This document shows, in pieces, positions 23,190 through 35,575 of a stretch of DNA of 64,000 nt. The DNA comes from Acanthaster planci (taxonomy: Eukaryota; Echinodermata; Asteroidea; Valvatida; Acanthasteridae). A program made the position numbers and the translations under genes. The stretch is taken from NCBI RefSeq assembly GCF_001949145.1, contig NW_019091392.1, positions 319,812 through 383,811 of the forward strand. Direction: 5' to 3'. The first letter of the stretch is position 1, and the number at the start of each line of letters is the position of its first letter. Below the pieces are notes generated by a model. That model was not told where the DNA came from. It worked only from the letters and a program-made list of their open reading frames with translations, and did not search any database.

Positions 23190-24255
23190 AGCTTGACTCA
23201 AACTTCGATGAGTTCCATGCTCTGAGTAGTTGTCTGTGACTGCAGAGTGGGTTGAAGCTGCAGGAGTCCGGAGTGGGGAAAGCAGGTGCGGATTTGTCGC
23301 TCAGGCAGCGGACAAAGGAGGACAGAGATTCGTTGATAAATTAGACCACTGTCATCCATGGTTCAGGGGAGCATTCACGTTGTTTAGAATGACATTTCTT
23401 CTTGGCCTTTGAAGTAACCAATGAAGGAGAAGAAGAACGCTTGCCCTCAGGTCTGGAATGCAGAATGAATCTGGAATGAATCAGCAGCCGACATAGTGGG
23501 TAAAGATCAGAGGATCATCCCCTGGGGGCAGGCAGGAGCTTGGCTGGTACAGATGCTGTCTTCTTGGGGCGAGGGGCCAGCCGAGGAAAGTTTCCGGGGA
23601 ATACCAAGCTGGAAACAAGAGCCGCGGATGGGTTGTTGAGATCGGAAGCCACGGCGGCGTAGTAGCCCGGTAGGCTCTTCGCTGCCCGGTGGGTTCTTTT
23701 CTGGTATCCCGGGCAACATAGGCTGTGGAGTCATCAGGCAGGCCTGACCTGGTGGAGCGGGGGGAACCTGTCCTGGCATTGTCGGTACAAGGCCAACAAG
23801 GTTTCGGGTCGCCCAGTACTACCAAGGATGTGGCCTTGCGTGTAGCAGAGCTATAACAGCCAGCAGACGTTGCGGGCGGCGGGGGGAGAGGAGCCCCATT
23901 GGTCCCTGGCTTTTGTGAGCCATAGGCGTTCAATCAGAAGACTCTTTGTGTCTTTGAGGCCCTGGCTCAGTTGACTAGGCAGTCTGTTGGAGGGCGGAGA
24001 GATAGAATGGTTATAAAAAGTCAGATATTTCCGGGGGGGGGGGGGAATCTGACTACTGCGGAATTCAGCGTTGCTGTTATGGCCGGAGTCCTCGTCTGAG
24101 CTGCTTAGGAAATGGAGTGCCCACTTGTGCGGCTTGGCCTTGCCCTCATTCCATAAGAGATCAGAGCTCATGCAAACAAAATAAGCTTGATCAAGCCGCA
24201 TCAGTCGGCTCCCCCACAGGCTGCCCCTTTGATATTTATTTGATAGTGCCCTCAC
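23190..24255 (-). pseudogene. DIRS-type gag fragment
   Basis: The minus-strand text PEGKRSSSPSLVTSKAKKKC (about 23450-23390), then SPEPWMT and SLSSFVRCLSDKSAPAFPTP, lines up with the intact gag at 55.7-56.9 kb, which has KPKAKQSSSASSSSVAKKRH, then PPPWMA and VFSSIARKIHSKPQP. The preceding Pro/Ser-rich frames (23933-23481 and 24255-23851; PLPPPPATSAGCYSSA, STRSGLPDDSTAYVAR) fit the N-terminal half of the same protein. Frames are interrupted and no reverse transcriptase or recombinase follows, so this is an isolated, divergent gag piece. Confidence 0.6.
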
Positions 24256-24446
24256 ACTATCAAAGGCAGACAGGCCAGTCGCTGGAATAGAATGGTTCCA
24301 TCCTCACTTTGCACCTTGCGTTAGCAGAGCACTGAAGGATTTTAGGTCCTTGACTGCAAGTTGCTGTTGCCAAACAAACCTTGCCATCCGCGACATCTTG
24401 CCTAAAATCGTCCGCAAAACTTGGCAATTGTATAAGATTGAAAATG

Positions 24447-26860
24447 TCGACAGAAAAGGATAAATGTTGCATGTGTCTTATTGGTGTAAGTAGTAGATTT
24501 CATGAAACAAAACTGTATGAAAATGACTTGCAGGGTTGTTTTTTGCTTGACGAAGATAGGAAGGGTTCACTGTGTTCTTCTTGAGTGGGGTGTGTTTACA
24601 AGTATAGGAAAGATCATTAAAAGACTTTTCAGGACAGGGTACATTGTCATGCTCACTCTAAAAAACATCAGATCGGGGGAAGCACAGTAAGATTGTACAG
24701 GAACAATATGGGGGGATCAGAGTGCAGTAAACAATCAATCTAATGTTAGCCATGTTAGTGCTACTTCTGTCAGTGTCATGCAAGATGCAGACAATTGCAG
24801 TGAGGGCGGGAATTGTAAACACAAAGCCTAACTTGACAGACTTAAGGCTTTTGAGAAAAATATCAGACAACAATTTGGTTTTGATAGTTCCATTCCGGTT
24901 CAACAACTTCAACCTGTGGCACTTCCTTACCTTGCTAAAAATACTCAAAGAAAGGATAAAGATATACTAGAAATTCAGGGTAAAACTGGGCGTGCAAGCA
25001 CTTATGTTCNNNNNNNNNNNNNNNCGATTCCTATAGTTGAGGTAGGAAGTTCTGCATGCAGTGAAAGAACACTCAGGAAAAGAAGGCAAATCATGGAAAA
25101 AGTAGAGACTTTGGTTTCACGGGGGAAACATTTTCTAGTGCAAATTATGGCTCAAGTTCTTCATCGCATCCAGGACAAACTTCTTCAGCTATGGGATCAC
25201 ATTCTGTTGGTCATGTCCAAACTGTCTCTGATGATATTGTAGCTCAGTGATCAGCGAACATTAAGCGGCAAAAAGAGCAGTATGCAGCAGCGTCAAACAC
25301 AGCAGGTCTCAAAATATGTAGATTTTCAAGGGAAACAATTGATGGATTGCTAAGTCTAATGCCAGAGACAATGTGGAATGTGATCAAAAGGAAAACTGAA
25401 GAAGAAATATGACAAAAACTCATGGTAACATGAAAAGAAATGCGCTCTTCAGCAGAGTTGCCTCATGATTTTGAGTATTGCCAATTTAATGGAAGTAGTG
25501 GGAACACTGTGCATTTCAGCAGGGTTGTAAGTGTTGAAAACCTAATCACAAATATGGTTACTGAACAGGTTCAATATAATCACATTGTTGAAAGCTTTGA
25601 CAACATCTTGTGGCTTCACGTGTCTGGCGATAAAGGGGGAAAAACTACTAAAAGGTATTCCAGACTCTAAACTCTAAAGAGTGTCACTCAGTAAAGTCTG
25701 TGAAACTAATGGGGATGTCTGAGGGGGGTAAAGATGACAGGCATAACATTGAGACTGCATTTAAGCCAGTATTTGACGAGTTGCGGAATGTCACTGAGGA
25801 TATTGCCAGACTGCAGCTTCCATGCCCCACCATTGATCAGACAGAACACATGTCCACAGATGACATGGTTTAATCGCAAAGTGAAGAGTTAAATTTCACA
25901 CCAATCCAGGAGCTTAACGCAGATAACCAGTACATAAGCCCCGATTGCAGGTACTGCCAGAGTGCTTCCTCTTCATCTGAGGCCAAAAGCGCGACGATCA
26001 CATGGTCCCCGAAAATGTACACAAAATGTAAATTGATGTGGGGTGGGGCTTGGGAATGGATTGCCAAGATTCTTGGATTGACAGGGCCTAATGGCCAATA
26101 CTTTTGCCCCCACTGCCCGGCCTCATTGTCTGATCGAAAAAAGGGGAAGCCACATACCATGCACATTCTTCCGGATTTCAAAGATGAAGATGATACCATT
26201 CCTGCAGTTCCGGAAAGGAAACTTTCAACCTGCCATTCAAAAGCCACAGAATTCCAAGAGAGTGGTGCAAGAAAATATCAGGCAAAAAACTATGAAAAAC
26301 TGCCTCCAGGAACCTCTCATAAGAAGTGAAGGTTCTGTCACCGACCAAGTATCGGTCAGCCCCTTGCACATTGGCCTGAGGCTTGGTTTGCAATTCTTTG
26401 AAATTGTTGAGAAGCATCCAAAAGATTTAGACAACAAGGTCCTCGAAAATCATGGGAGATACACTGGGGTTGAAAATCTGTATGTGCACATTAAAGACCT
26501 TCGCAAGGAAAATGATGAATTGTGCAATAAAAAGGAGGCACTTGAGGGTGAACTTGAAGCTAAGATAGATCAGATTGATCAGGCTAAGAAAAATAGTCCA
26601 ACCACTCCATCAAAATTGGGGACAAGTATGAAGACAAGAGTGCAAATGCCAAAGAATCTAGAAAACTGGTCAAGCAAATCAACAGTGAAATGAAGGAAAT
26701 CAATCCGAAAATCCAAAACTTGAATAAAGAAATGACACAAAATCAGAAACTTCAAGGAAGAATTAACAAAGATATTAAGGATGTCACTGGGCCTTTCACG
26801 ACCAAATTTAACCAGGTCTTAGAGGAACTGAATTATCAGAAAGCAGTCATATCATGGGGT
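24447..26860 (+). pseudogene. Broken ORF of an unclassified transposon-like protein
   Basis: A reading path of about 800 codons, interrupted by stops, two shifts and a gap. It starts at MSTEKDKCCMCLIG, a Cys-rich N-terminus with a second pair at RKGSLCSS. It passes through QQFGFDSSIPVQQLQPVALP, RTLRKRRQIMEK, LKICRFSRETIDGLLSLMP, then NILWLHVSGDKGGKTTK (25605) and RHNIETAFKPVFDELRNV. Next comes a possible zinc ribbon, LTGPNGQYFCPHCPASLSDR (26070), then VSPLHIGLRLGLQFFEI (26350) and a Glu/Lys-rich coiled coil (HIKDLRKENDELCNKKEALE). A GDxGG..TK block, then GPNG.Y.CP.C, then PLHI.L is, to my knowledge, the order in a multicopy invertebrate protein family suspected to be a transposase. I cannot name the superfamily and see no TIRs. 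Confidence 0.6.
25010..25024. other. Assembly gap (run of N)
   Basis: Fifteen undetermined bases inside the broken ORF. True length is unknown, so frame continuity across it cannot be judged. Confidence 0.99.
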
Positions 26861-26864
26861 CCTT

Positions 26865-29400
26865 AATTGGCCCATATGTACATAAAATGCTGAGGAGTGA
26901 CAATTTCCAAAAATTTTCAGAAATTTTTTGCTTATCTCCATTGACAAATCCTACGGTTGCAAAACATTCGGCTCTCAAGATTTTTGTGAACTAATACACA
27001 TGTTCAAAAAATTCAAATCTTGCTATGTTTTGTACACACTAAACTGAATGCTTTGCAAACATGAGATGGAACTTTTATTGTTGCCATGTTCCGAGTTTGG
27101 TTGCTGGTTCCCAGTTCACTTTCCAAAAGAAAACATCAAAAGAATGAGTGCATGTTCCACTCACAAAACAATCCTGCCAAGCGTCAGAAACTGTAACTCA
27201 GACAACATGCCATGTACAGATCACCCCAACTTTCATATGTTAAGTTGTAAATTCAGGATAGGCTGGTCAAAATAAAACTCTAGTTAAAACTTTTGTTCAT
27301 GATTTCATTGTGAATTTCACATGAAAACCATGTGCACCCTGCAAGATTATCATTTGGTTTGTTCTGTTTCATGAAAGTGCTTACACCAGATCTATTGTAC
27401 AGTTTAAATAATGTTTGGTTGTTCACTAAAAATTGCAATGTGCTTCATGTTGGCAGCAAAGTGTGAGAAATCTGTGTAAAGTCTTGAGTTATCCAGTTGC
27501 TACACCAGACTCCCATTTTTCTGCAACATGAAACTACTTGTAATGCCAAAACACACGGGAAAAAACTAATTAAAATCCCTAAAAATTTGTTTGGAAACCC
27601 CTAAAAATAAACAAGTGAAACAGAATGTTTTCAGCACGCCAGTTAAAATGTTCAAATTTTCCATTGTTGCCATGGTCCTGTGAAAATTTACAAACGTGAA
27701 ATACAAAGAATTTTATTCAGTGAATTGGGGAATACAAATAGCCATTGGCATCAAATATTAAATGATGATGATAGCATGAATTGGCAAATACAGGTGCGCG
27801 GTTCGACTTATTGTCAGAGATGCACATGCTCTTCAGCAGATGATACTGCATCTAACTTGGCCATTTTACATCTGAATTTAATAATTGACCTTGGTTTCAT
27901 TTTGAGCATTGAGCCCTTTATGTTTTAGATGGTCTATTCACTGAAATTTACATGATCTCTAATCCATCGGATCTAGCTTTGCCTTCCTTGAAGAAATCAA
28001 TTTTAAAATACTAAATAAAAGTTGGAACAACAAAAGAGAGGAGAGGCTGAAGATAACAGATGGCTATTAGCATGTCATTTGGGACGTTTCTGCCTGGAGT
28101 TCAACCTTAAGATTCGGCTAATTGGAAGACGACGATGACATCATGCTTAACTTCCAGGTTAATTTTGTTTAAAATAATAGGGGTAGGGGTCCATGGTTTT
28201 ATTGAAGTAAGAAGTCGAGATGAAAACGAGCTTTTGATACAAGACATCCATGGAAGGGTCAAATTTGCTTGGCTGGCACTTACATGTATCTTATTCACTG
28301 GGTCATTTTAAGTACTTGCCTAGACTACTGTTTTTATTTTACAGAAACTAAGACCTAGCTAGCTTATGGTCAGTTTTCTCAGTCAAGTCACTGGAGTCCA
28401 AAATGATTGATGATCCCAAATGTCAAAACCCTTACTTACAGGTTACTTGTAGCTTTTACGAACCTTATGCCATATGAAGGATTTTGACTCGAATCATCCT
28501 ATCCTCTGTGACTCATCAACAAGCAACATCATGACTGAGAGCCTAGGCTTGGCATGTGAAATTAATAATCGGTTTGGAACGCCCTTTTTACCCCTGCATA
28601 CTTGCTGGGAACCCCTATGAAGGTAAAAACAATCTCAACAGTGTCAAAAACATGAAATAACAGTGTTGAACCTAGAATTCAGACTTACAAACCCAGTGCA
28701 GGTCCATGTACACGAAATGTATTCTACAGTTGTACTGCATTTATTTTGTGAAAAACGAGTTACGTTGTGGCCACCGCCATTTTGAAAGGGAGAACAGATC
28801 GCTTACGTGTGGTCTCCGTTTGAAGGCTATAATAAATGCTCATTTTCCAAATGATAAAAGGTTGCATTTTCTTAAAACTACACAGCAAACTAAATTACAA
28901 GAAATAAACTTCAATTTGAGATAACATTTGTCTTGTTGTCTGAGCAATGTTGCCTAAAAACAGTCATTTTCCGCGTAGCATCCATCACGGAGGTGCGAGA
29001 ACTGGCACATGTAGATGCATGTACATGCTGAGATCATCACATCAGACATTGTTTTCGTATTCACAGACGGAGTAATATTGCTGAGAACACAGGGACTACT
29101 TTAGGCAGTAATTTTCTCACTTTTAATCACAATTTTAATGGGAAACTAGAGGAACATGGTTGTAGACAACCACTGAGCTGTTTCAGAATTTTTTGTTATC
29201 TTTATCTTTTTGGAAAATAGATCAAACTATCAGTAAGGGTAATGTATTTGAAATTCTCACAGCAATTCCCAGGTGAAGCACTGGCAAATCAACAAAAGTG
29301 CGAAGTGAAAAACGTGAACGAACCCTATAAAGCAAACTGAAACTTTAACCAGCCCCACGGGTTGTTGGACTACCTATGCTTCCAATACAAAGTCACTCAG
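26865..29400. other. Unassigned AT-rich region
   Basis: No supported genes. Phrases such as TTGTTGCCATGGTCCTGTG (27663) also occur near 21425 (GTGGCATGGTCCTGTG), suggesting scattered old repeat copies. Confidence 0.4.
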
Positions 29401-32400
29401 ATGTATGAGTGCACCAGTTTTTGACGTTAGAAGAAACGTGCACAAAACCTATGGAGAAAAACTGCAGCTTTAATGTCATGTCATATGATTTGCGTTAATA
29501 TTGAAAAAAAATCTGAAATATTATTGGATATTCGGACTCTTGGGTATATTTATAATCGAACGAAGACAAAAAACCCCACAATTTTTCTTTCGTTCTCAGA
29601 GTAATTCTCAGCGAAGTTCAGGACTACCCTCTTTAAGGTCGATAATATTGCGTAGTAAAAAAACGTGTACAAAATGTACAAAACCTATGGGGAAAACTGC
29701 AGCTTTAATCTCATATGACGTGACCCCTGATGATGTTATTTTGACGATTTTTCTTTGGGAGCCTCTCTTCATCAGGGACTACAAGTGTACATTGAAGGAA
29801 ATAATTCAGATTGACCAAAGTGCCATGGACAGGCTGATGAAAACTTGTACAAAACCTACGGGGAAAGATGAAATATCCAAAAATCAATTTAAAAATAGGT
29901 GATGACGTCATCATAACGTCATAAATTTAGCAAAATTCTTTCATCAGGTTCTTTGATGTCTGTAACTTTGAAGATGATCAAACCTTTAAAACTAACCCAA
30001 TGATGGCTTCAACACGTGTACAAAGTCAATAGGCTGAAATAAATATTAGAAATCAATAATAAATCACATGATGATGTCATCATGACGTCATTTACTGACA
30101 ATAATTCTTGTATCAGGGTCTTTGTTGGCTGTCACTTTGATAACGATCAAACATTGCAAAGGTTTCAATATTGTGGCAGTCTCCTGACGACGGAGAGAGC
30201 ATACTGTCCGAAACATTGCGTTCCTCACGGTTCTTTTCAGAACCATACAGACTCACAAAAGAGATTGTATCCTTGCATGGTGCTACCGCAAGCTTTCCAC
30301 CTTAGTTCAATATTGTGCCTTTTAAACGTGTACAAAGTGAATGCGCTGAAATAAATATTGAAAATTCAACACTAAATCACATGATGACATCATCATGACG
30401 TCATTTCTTTAGAATAATTCTGGCAAGAGGGTCTTTGTTGGCTGTTTCTTTGGTAACGATCAATCATCGCAAAGGTTTCAAAATTGTGCCTTGAAAACAT
30501 GTACAAAGTCAATGGGCTGAAATAAATATTGAAAAGTCAATAGTAAATCACATGATGATGTTATCATGACATCATGTCTTTTGAAGAATTCTTGCATAAG
30601 GGTCTTTCTTCGATATCACTTTCATAGCGATCAAACATTGCAAAGGTTTCAAAATAGTGGCTTGAAAATGTGTACAAAGTCAAGGGGGAAAAATTAAATA
30701 TTCAAAATTCAAAAAGAAATCAGGTGATGATGTAATCAACACAAATTTCTTCTAGGACCATCCTTGGATGATTGTCCAAAGGTCTGTCAAGTTTGAAGTC
30801 AATCAGATTTAGTAAACTGCCAAAGTTGACTAGTGGAAGAAAACGTGTACAAACCCTATGGGGAAAAGTCTGAAAAAGGAAAAGAATAAAAACTACAGAG
30901 AAGTGTTTGTAAACAAGTACAAACACAGAGCTGTTTCGGGACTGTTTTACCAACAAAATAAGTATTGGCAATTGTGATGAAAAACCTGAAACTATGAGAG
31001 TAAAAATGAACAATTGAATATTCAGGACGTGATATATACCCTCGAAAAAGTTTAATTTATAATCAGTTTCAACCAATGCAATTGGATGTCCACTTCAGAA
31101 AATAATCTAATATGACTTGTCACGTGACATTATTCTCACGGTTGAGAATTTGCTTTGTACTTCGTGGAGCTTCTCACAATAGCTTAAAAATTATAATACT
31201 TACTTAAAGATAACATATACAGCTTCTTTGACTGTTGATGTCATCACGAGTGTATGTGATACCAGTTACAAGAAATGTATTTCTTTAATGTCACGTGACT
31301 TGTCACCAGATGAGGTCAGAATCACATCAGATCAATTTGGGTCTAAAACCCTTCTCTTTCCAGCCACACACAAAGTTTCAACCGCATCGGACCTGTACTG
31401 TTCGATGTATAGTGGTTTGAAGAGATCCCCTTTAACGGCACGTGACTTGTCTCCTGATGACGTCATCTTTACTAAATATACTCAATATTTGCCTAAAGCA
31501 CTACCTCTCCAGGATATAAGAATTATCTTCGTTGTATAGTTAGTTCGTGCTGTAAGTTTGACGATGATCAACGATTACTAAGGTACGAAAATAGTGCCTC
31601 GAAAACATGCACAAAGTCCATGGGCTGAAATAAATATTAAAAAATCAATAATAAATCACATGATGACTACGTCATAAATTTGGACGTATGTTTGCATCAA
31701 GGTCTGTGTTGGCTGTAACTTTGAAGGTGATCAAAGCTCTAAACTAACCCAAATGCTGGCTTGAAAACGTGTACAAAGTCAATAGGCTGAAATAAATATT
31801 GAAAAATCAAGAATAAATGACGCGATGACGTCATCATGACGTCCTTTACTCACAATAATTTTTGTATCACGGTCTTTGTTGGCTGTCACTTTGATAACCA
31901 TCAAACATTGGAAAGGTTTGAAAATTGTACCTTGAAAACGTGTACAAAGTCTAGGGCAAAAAAACTCATTTGCGGAAACACTGCTCCTTTAAGTCCATGT
32001 CACGTGATTTGCACTTGAACTGAACACTTTTAATGAAATATTACTTCATATTCCAACTCTTAGGCATATTTCAAATAAAATAACACAGCGTAAAGTACCC
32101 GATTTCTCTTTTGTTCTGATAGCAATCTTGCGCCGAAGTTAAAGACTACTTGTTCACTTGTGTTAAGTAGAAAAAAGTGTACAAAACCTATGGGGAAAAA
32201 TTAAATATTCAAAAATGAATATAAAATAAGGGATGATGTCATCATGACGACATCCCTTTGCAATAAATCTTGCATCAGGGTCTTTGTTAGCTATCACTTT
32301 GAGAATGATCAAACACTGCAAAGTTACCAAAATTGTGGCTCGAATACGTGCACAAAGTCAATGGGCTAGAAACACGTGTGCAGGAAAACTGTTCCTTTAA

Positions 32401-32900
32401 TTTCATGTCACGTGATTGTTGTCTAAACAGGGAAAAACTTATGAAATATTATTTAATATTTGCACACTTAGGTATATTTGCGATCGAACGGAAGGGAAAA
32501 TTTAGTCTGATTTCTTTTTTGTTCTGGTAGTAATTCTTGGTCGAAGTCGAGGACTTCTCACGCATTATGCTGGACAATGTGTGTACAAACCTTACGTTGT
32601 GCAAAAACGCCATCCATGGTTTAATATAGGACAGTTTGTTGAAAATTGAAAGCCCAGGCAGGTGTAACCGTAATTCTGCAATAGCGCCCTCATAGCCTGA
32701 TATAGGACAGTCCGAAAACTGTGTGCAATCTGTGTATAAAATCTATGGTGAAAAATGAATTCTTAGAAAATCAATAATAAATAAAATGCTCAAGTTATCA
32801 CTGTGAATTTCTTCTAGGACCGTCCTTGGATGATGGTTCAAAGGTATGCCAAATTTGAAGTCGATCAGATTTAGTAAACTGCCATAGTCGACTGGTGGAC
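29400..32900. repeat. CRE/E-box-rich tandem repeat, copy 2
   Basis: Expanded version of 21.7-22.8 kb. The about 170-bp unit is marked by GTACAAAGTCAATGGGCTGA at about 30015, 30330, 30500, 30670, 31610, 31770, 31940 and 32348. It contains TGATGACGTCATCATGACGT followed by GGGTCTTTGTTGGCTGTCAC and GATCAAACATTGCAAAGG. Interspersed 140-bp-type segments carry GTCACGTGACTTGTCTCCTG (31290, 31440). A 130-bp foreign segment interrupts one unit at about 30170-30305. Open frames across this block are short and repeat-derived. Confidence 0.9.
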
Positions 32901-33175
32901 GGAATAATTGAGTTGAAGAAGAAAAAAAGGAAAAAAAAAATTAAAAAAAATAAGAAAAACAATACTGTTTTGGCAACTTAGCTAATAATCAGAAAAACAA
33001 TACTGTTTCGGCAAAGTTGCCAAAACAGCTAAAAAAAAAAAAAAATCAGAAAAACAATACCTGTTTCGGCAAAGTTGCCGAAACAGCTAAAAAGGAAAAA
33101 AAAAGGATTAAAAAATAATTTAATGAAAACGAGCTGTTCCGGCTCTTGCCGAAACAGCTAATAACATTCAACTTG
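32900..33175. repeat. A-rich tract with clustered perfect hairpins
   Basis: Long A-runs alternate with self-complementary units. CTGTTTCGGCAA-AG-TTGCCGAAACAG at 33060-33090 is perfect. A slightly imperfect version lies at 33004-33030, a half copy (CTGTTTTGGCAA) at 32967, and a diverged copy (AGCTGTTCCGGCTCTTGCCG) at 33131. Each is followed by AGCTAA. It terminates the tandem-repeat block and may be the end of the element that carried it. Confidence 0.8.
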
Positions 33176-33599
33176 CATTAAAATGCATTTTTTTATGAAG
33201 ACCGAAAAATGATGACGTCATCAATCAATTTAAAACAAAAGATTTGGAACCAAATTTTTGATGGACTGTTTCGTTTCACTAAGGGTCAATAACTTCGCTT
33301 TACTGGTTTAAAGCGGAGGTATAGGGGTGAAAAGTCACCCTCATGCTTGTTTGTGTTGTTTTTTGAGCAATTATTGAAGTAATGGTCAAAGTTTCTCTTA
33401 CTTTGGGTTCCGATTACGTCATTGGGAAACACAATTCAGACAATCATAAAACTAAAAGGATTTTTCCCATCCATTATACGTGTATTTCTTCCCGGTTCCA
33501 TCAAGCAAGGACTATAGTTTTCCACAACAAAGGTCCCTGGATGTTCTCTCTACACAGAAGACAGTCAGACAGCTTTTCATTCACAAAAAGTTTATGAAT

Positions 33600-34400
33600 A
33601 TTTATTATGAAGGCATGCGCTTGAGAAGCCCGCCCTCAGCGCGGGAATTTCGAAACAAAAGAATACCGTGTGTTCATTGGGTGAGCCCTGCCGGTGCCCC
33701 GTGCATGGAGGCACATCCCGTTGGGGACCCCCTTGCTCACGGCTAAGGCCTATATCATTGTCAGAGCCACATATAAGAGTGAAATACCCATGTGGCTAGG
33801 CCTTGTCCCCGGCCTACCGCTTATTGAGAATCATCCACTCAAGCGGTTAGGCCTTAACCCACAACGGCTACTTAAATAAGGGAATGCCCGCTCAAGCGGT
33901 TACAAGGGAAGAACTGCTAAAATTACAATCCGCCCTCTCATGCAGCTAGGATTGTGTGGATTATATGGGCTGCTAACGAGTGAATGCGCCCAATCAAGTG
34001 GCCCAGCCTATGGGGAGTGTAGTGTTGACCGTTCCTTGAAACCCGGGAAAAAACCTGCAGAATGCACACAGAGAAAAAGAAAGAACAGGGCACCAAAAAC
34101 AAGGAAACAGCACTCTTACGAACAAAATTAAAATCACACAAGGTAAAAGTTTATTCACGAAATACGACCAGATGATTCAAGTCAACACAGAACCGTGTAA
34201 CAGAGCTTGAAAAACTCAAAGATGTCCAAGATACACATCCGTTGCGGTACGGCGATAAGAAAACAACAAACATGGCAGCATGACTGCAGTGCATAGTGGG
34301 AGGTCAAGGGGCACCATGGATGATCAAGTGTTTTCAGCGAATAGCTATACATGCATGGGAAATTTGCGTATGTAGTGACTGTTTGGGTAGGTAGAGCACT
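33600..34400 (-). mobile_element. DIRS-family 5' terminal fragment
   Basis: Homologous to the right end of the DIRS element at 52.4-57.9 kb. GACACATCC...AACGGCA...ACAAACATGGCAG, GCAGTGCAT.GTGG.GGTCAAGGGGCA and ATGGG.AAATTTG are shared in the same order (34230-34370 against 57705-57850), as is AAGAAAGAACAGGGCACCAA (34078) with its counterpart near 57545. Irregular tandem units built on CTCAAGCGGTTAGGCCTTA (33780-33990) occupy the place of the 5' minisatellite in the other copy. No gag remains. Confidence 0.6.
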
Positions 34401-35290
34401 GTAGACTTACCAATTTTGTAGGCTTGATTAGTGTTCTTGCTGGATGAGCCATGCAGCAGTTTGTTTTGCTCTGTTTTTTTCAACAGTCACCAAATGACCA
34501 GTGAAATAACAAACAGCATGGATTAAACAACCTTAAAAGAAGGAAATGAAGCAGATGCACCACACGATTTGTGACATGTGAACGGTACTTTCACAAGTCC
34601 ATTTTGTCCCTCTCGACTGGTTTCATTTATTTCAAAAACGTCAGAAGAGTAAATGAACACGGCAACCAACGAAAGACAAACCGCGTGGCTGGCCAACGCA
34701 GCTTGGGCTAGGTTGTGCGATGCACTGAGGCAGGGCACGGTGGGGCATTTAGATTTCACTCTTCAAATGTTGCCATATAAGCCAACCAGAGAATGAGCGG
34801 CAGGGACGTCTTTCAGCATGAAAATCAACATATGAAAGCTGCAGTTTTTTTCAGAATATTATGGTACTCATTGGCTCTGCATGCTTTAGTCTCTGGACCA
34901 AGTTAATCTGCATTCACTGTATCAAATGGCAAGTACATACAGGTCTACAGGCAGTTATATCAATTCACGTGTATGGGCAAGGAAATAATAGTTAGTATCA
35001 AAGTCTGTCAATATTTATCAATCATTCAAAAGCAGTCTATACATTAACTGTCCCAGGTCATACAGGTAACACTGTGGACCTGTACGTGTTGTGATTGTTC
35101 CTCCCCCAAAAGTTCCTTGCAATTTAGTGACCTTTGAAGTCCCTGTGGACACTGCGGATTAACAGGGGATTAGGGCGCAATCAAGCATTTGAACCTGTGG
35201 CGGTACCGCGAAAACCCCAAGGTACCGCGGGGTCAAACTTGAGTTACCGCCGGTTAAAAAGGAATACTCCCCTAATACTTCTCACATACA
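34401..35290. other. Unassigned region
   Basis: No supported gene or repeat. Open frames (for example 34759-34523 minus) lack motifs or splice signals. 35190-35260 contains repeated GGTACCGC words. Confidence 0.4.
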
Positions 35291-35293
35291 CAA

Positions 35294-35575
35294 CGGGGGG
35301 AGTGGGTTAGCATAGCAGTTCTTTCCTCGCTTTGCACCAATGAGGCCCAGGTTTGAGTCCCAGTTTGGCCCAGGCTTTAAGTGCATTTGGTTTCCAGTCC
35401 ATACTCGCTCTCCCACGTTTTCTCCGGGCACTCCGGTTTCCTCCTGCCTCTAAAACTGGACCTTCTTCCCAACTCCGTAATGTGATGCTCATTAATAAAG
35501 TGTATGAATAAACGTACAGCTATTGGCGCAAATAGCCTGAGTTGCTGAAAGAGCCATTAAAACAAAACAACAACT
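35294..35575 (+). repeat. tRNA-derived SINE
   Basis: The head GGGGGAGTGGGTTAGCATAG matches an A-box-type tRNA 5' half. After an anticodon-arm-like CTTTCCTCGCTTTGCACC comes the B box GGTTTGAGTCC (35350-35360), together about 75 nt. A tRNA-unrelated body follows (CCCACGTTTTCTCCGGGCAC, CCGGTTTCCTCCTGCC), a phrase I associate with invertebrate SINE bodies. It ends in an A/C-rich tail (AAAACAAAACAACAAC, about 35559). Confidence 0.75.

Noticed and set aside
24030-24046. Long G run near 24035
   Set aside because: A homopolymer inside the decayed gag region; one run cannot form a convincing intramolecular G-quadruplex and may be a sequencing artefact.
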